From CAYQTL01 sp964420405 (GTDB lineage Bacteria > Acidobacteriota > Thermoanaerobaculia > Thermoanaerobaculales > Sulfomarinibacteraceae): a DNA stretch of 64,000 bases. Each line of letters begins with the position of its first letter. Positions within the stretch are counted from its first letter, which is position 1. The DNA is taken from contig CAYQTL010000007.1 in the NCBI GenBank assembly GCA_964420405.1, forward strand, positions 71,514-135,513. The letters run 5' to 3'. Shown here piece by piece: positions 63,255 to 64,000 of the stretch. The notes beneath the pieces were generated by a model that worked only from the letters and a program-made list of their open reading frames with translations, had not been told where the DNA came from and ran no database searches. The translations under genes were made by a program, and so were the position numbers.

Positions 63255-63500
63255 ATGTTCGACCCGAAGCAGACGACCGATCCCGGGATCAACTTCGAAG
63301 CGCCCGTCCTGTATGACGCGGACAGCGGCGACCCGATCCGCAACGCCAGCGAAGAGGAGACCGCCAGCAGCCGCGACGCCCGCGCCCCCGGCGCCCGCCA
63401 TGGGATCATCGAGGTCGACGGCAGGCGCTGCTACGTCCTCGAGTGGGAGGACACCGCCGCGGCACGGAACCGACGGCTCGAGAAGCCGGAGGTGGACTGA
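63255..63500 (+). CDS. Small acidic hypothetical protein
   Basis: An 81-residue soluble protein starting MFDPKQTTDPGINFEAPVLY. It is rich in Asp, Glu, Ala and Arg and ends NRRLEKPEVD. No domain is recognised. GGAGGAG lies five bases before the ATG at 63255; an in-frame ATG six codons upstream is less well placed. A short GGCCTC/GAGGCC hairpin (63502-63516) follows its stop. Coding status rests on the Shine-Dalgarno and composition only. Confidence 0.6.
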   Translation: MFDPKQTTDPGINFEAPVLYDADSGDPIRNASEEETASSRDARAPGARHGIIEVDGRRCYVLEWEDTAAARNRRLEKPEVD

Positions 63501-63530
63501 CGGCCTCGAGGAGGCCGCGTCACGCCGGCC

Positions 63531-63580
63531 CTGCCGCTGCATCGGGAACGGACGCGGACGCGGGGGGAGGGAATCGTTGT
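63531..63580. repeat. Copy 2 of the dispersed ~50-bp repeat
   Basis: Begins CTGCCGCTGC, contains GGACGCGGACGCGG and ends GGGAGGGAATCGTTGT, closely matching 4621-4672. It lies in the 197-base gap between the small acidic gene and the convergent rhodanese gene. Confidence 0.6.
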
Positions 63581-63697
63581 CGCTGGCGGGCTGACGCTGT
63601 CGCTGGCTTCGAGCCGTCGATCATCGGGCGCGGGACCGAAGCTGCGACCCGTCGCTCGCACCCGCTGACGCTGACCTCGGTTCCGCGGGGGGTCCGT

Positions 63698-64000
63698 CTA
63701 CGCGAACGCCCGCGGAACCTCGTCCGGCACCCCGGTCTCCAGCGGCCGCTCCTCGTCGATGCTCCAGTCGAACCAGCCGCCGTCGTAGACCGCGATCCGC
63801 GGCCAGCCCATCAGCCACGCGCACATGAACGCCTCGGCGCCGCGCCAGCCGGTGCCGCAGTAGAACGCCACCCGCTTGTCCCGCGTCACACCGGTCTCGC
63901 GCCACAGGCTCTCGATCCGGCGGAAGTCGCGCATGGTGTTGTCGTGGTTGCGGTAGTTCTGCATGTGGTAGGCGTCGCTGCCGCAGTTGCCGAACACCGC
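63698..64000 (-). CDS. Rhodanese-type sulfurtransferase (5' end beyond window)
   Basis: The visible 101 codons are the C-terminal part of a rhodanese domain. The active-site loop CGTGWRGAEAF with catalytic Cys is preceded by VTRDKRVAFY and followed by GWPRIAVYDGGWFDWS, the usual C-terminal signature of thiosulfate/3-mercaptopyruvate sulfurtransferases. The frame is open to the window edge, so the N-terminus lies outside. It would transfer sulfane sulfur from a donor to cyanide or a thiol. It ends 118 bases from the repeat copy at 63531-63580. Confidence 0.85.
   Translation of the reverse strand, partial: AVFGNCGSDAYHMQNYRNHDNTMRDFRRIESLWRETGVTRDKRVAFYCGTGWRGAEAFMCAWLMGWPRIAVYDGGWFDWSIDEERPLETGVPDEVPRAFA

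Overview
The window is about 64 kb of very GC-rich DNA packed with genes. It looks like the chromosome of a Gram-negative, aerobically respiring bacterium, most likely an Acidobacteriota, possibly of the Thermoanaerobaculia type. The reasons are a complete Alternative Complex III operon, a TonB-dependent receptor that begins with a carboxypeptidase-regulatory-like domain, many secreted PA, PKD and LamG-type proteins, and a recurring C-terminal tail of the DGFESGDT..WS type. The taxonomic call is inference. There is one tRNA (Leu, anticodon CAA). I found no rRNA, CRISPR array, phage or insertion sequence. Many long ORFs on the strand opposite real genes are high-GC shadows and were left out.

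Layout. (1) 1-4199, minus: a MacAB-like exporter (adaptor, ATPase, two FtsX-type permeases, the last cut by the window edge). (2) 4686-5396: a class I glutamine amidotransferase set among dispersed repeats. (3) 5597-15181: an apparent cyanophycin or isoaspartyl-peptide utilisation locus. It has a TonB receptor, two exported cyanophycinases and an M20 peptidase on the minus strand, then a divergent RpiR-type regulator and a YfcC-type basic amino acid transporter, with a 20-bp palindrome between the two arms. (4) 15450-19474: XdhC and two secreted proteins. (5) 19743-25136: a response regulator, a sirtuin, two adjacent amidohydrolases that both lack metal ligands (the second is SsnA-like), a membrane-anchored protein of unknown function and tRNA-Leu. 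(6) 25379-31024: an ArsR-type repressor with a clear promoter and operator, an FmdB-type zinc ribbon protein, a secreted PA/PKD protein and a secreted M28 peptidase. (7) 31245-33583: two overlapping citrate synthase paralogues whose lost active-site residues mostly complement each other.

(8) 35390-50124, minus: a large export operon: ABC ATPase, ABC-2 permease fused to an M1-peptidase-like domain, lipoprotein adaptor, an RND pump, a second RND pump fused in frame to an ABC ATPase, a further ABC permease, and FxsA. The 1591-residue RND-ABC chimera is the most unusual gene in the window. (9) 51048-58985, minus: the actABCDEF operon of Alternative Complex III plus a small membrane protein, driven by a near-consensus promoter placed so close to the start codon that the message should be leaderless. 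(10) 59135-64000: threonine aldolase, a secreted protein, a methyltransferase, an exported tandem OB-fold-like protein, a small acidic protein and a partial rhodanese.

Between genes, at least ten loci carry runs of a CGGGAT-type hexamer, often as inverted pairs able to form hairpins. There is also one REPIN-like element near 35.2 kb and a two-copy 50-bp repeat. None of these lies inside a real coding sequence.
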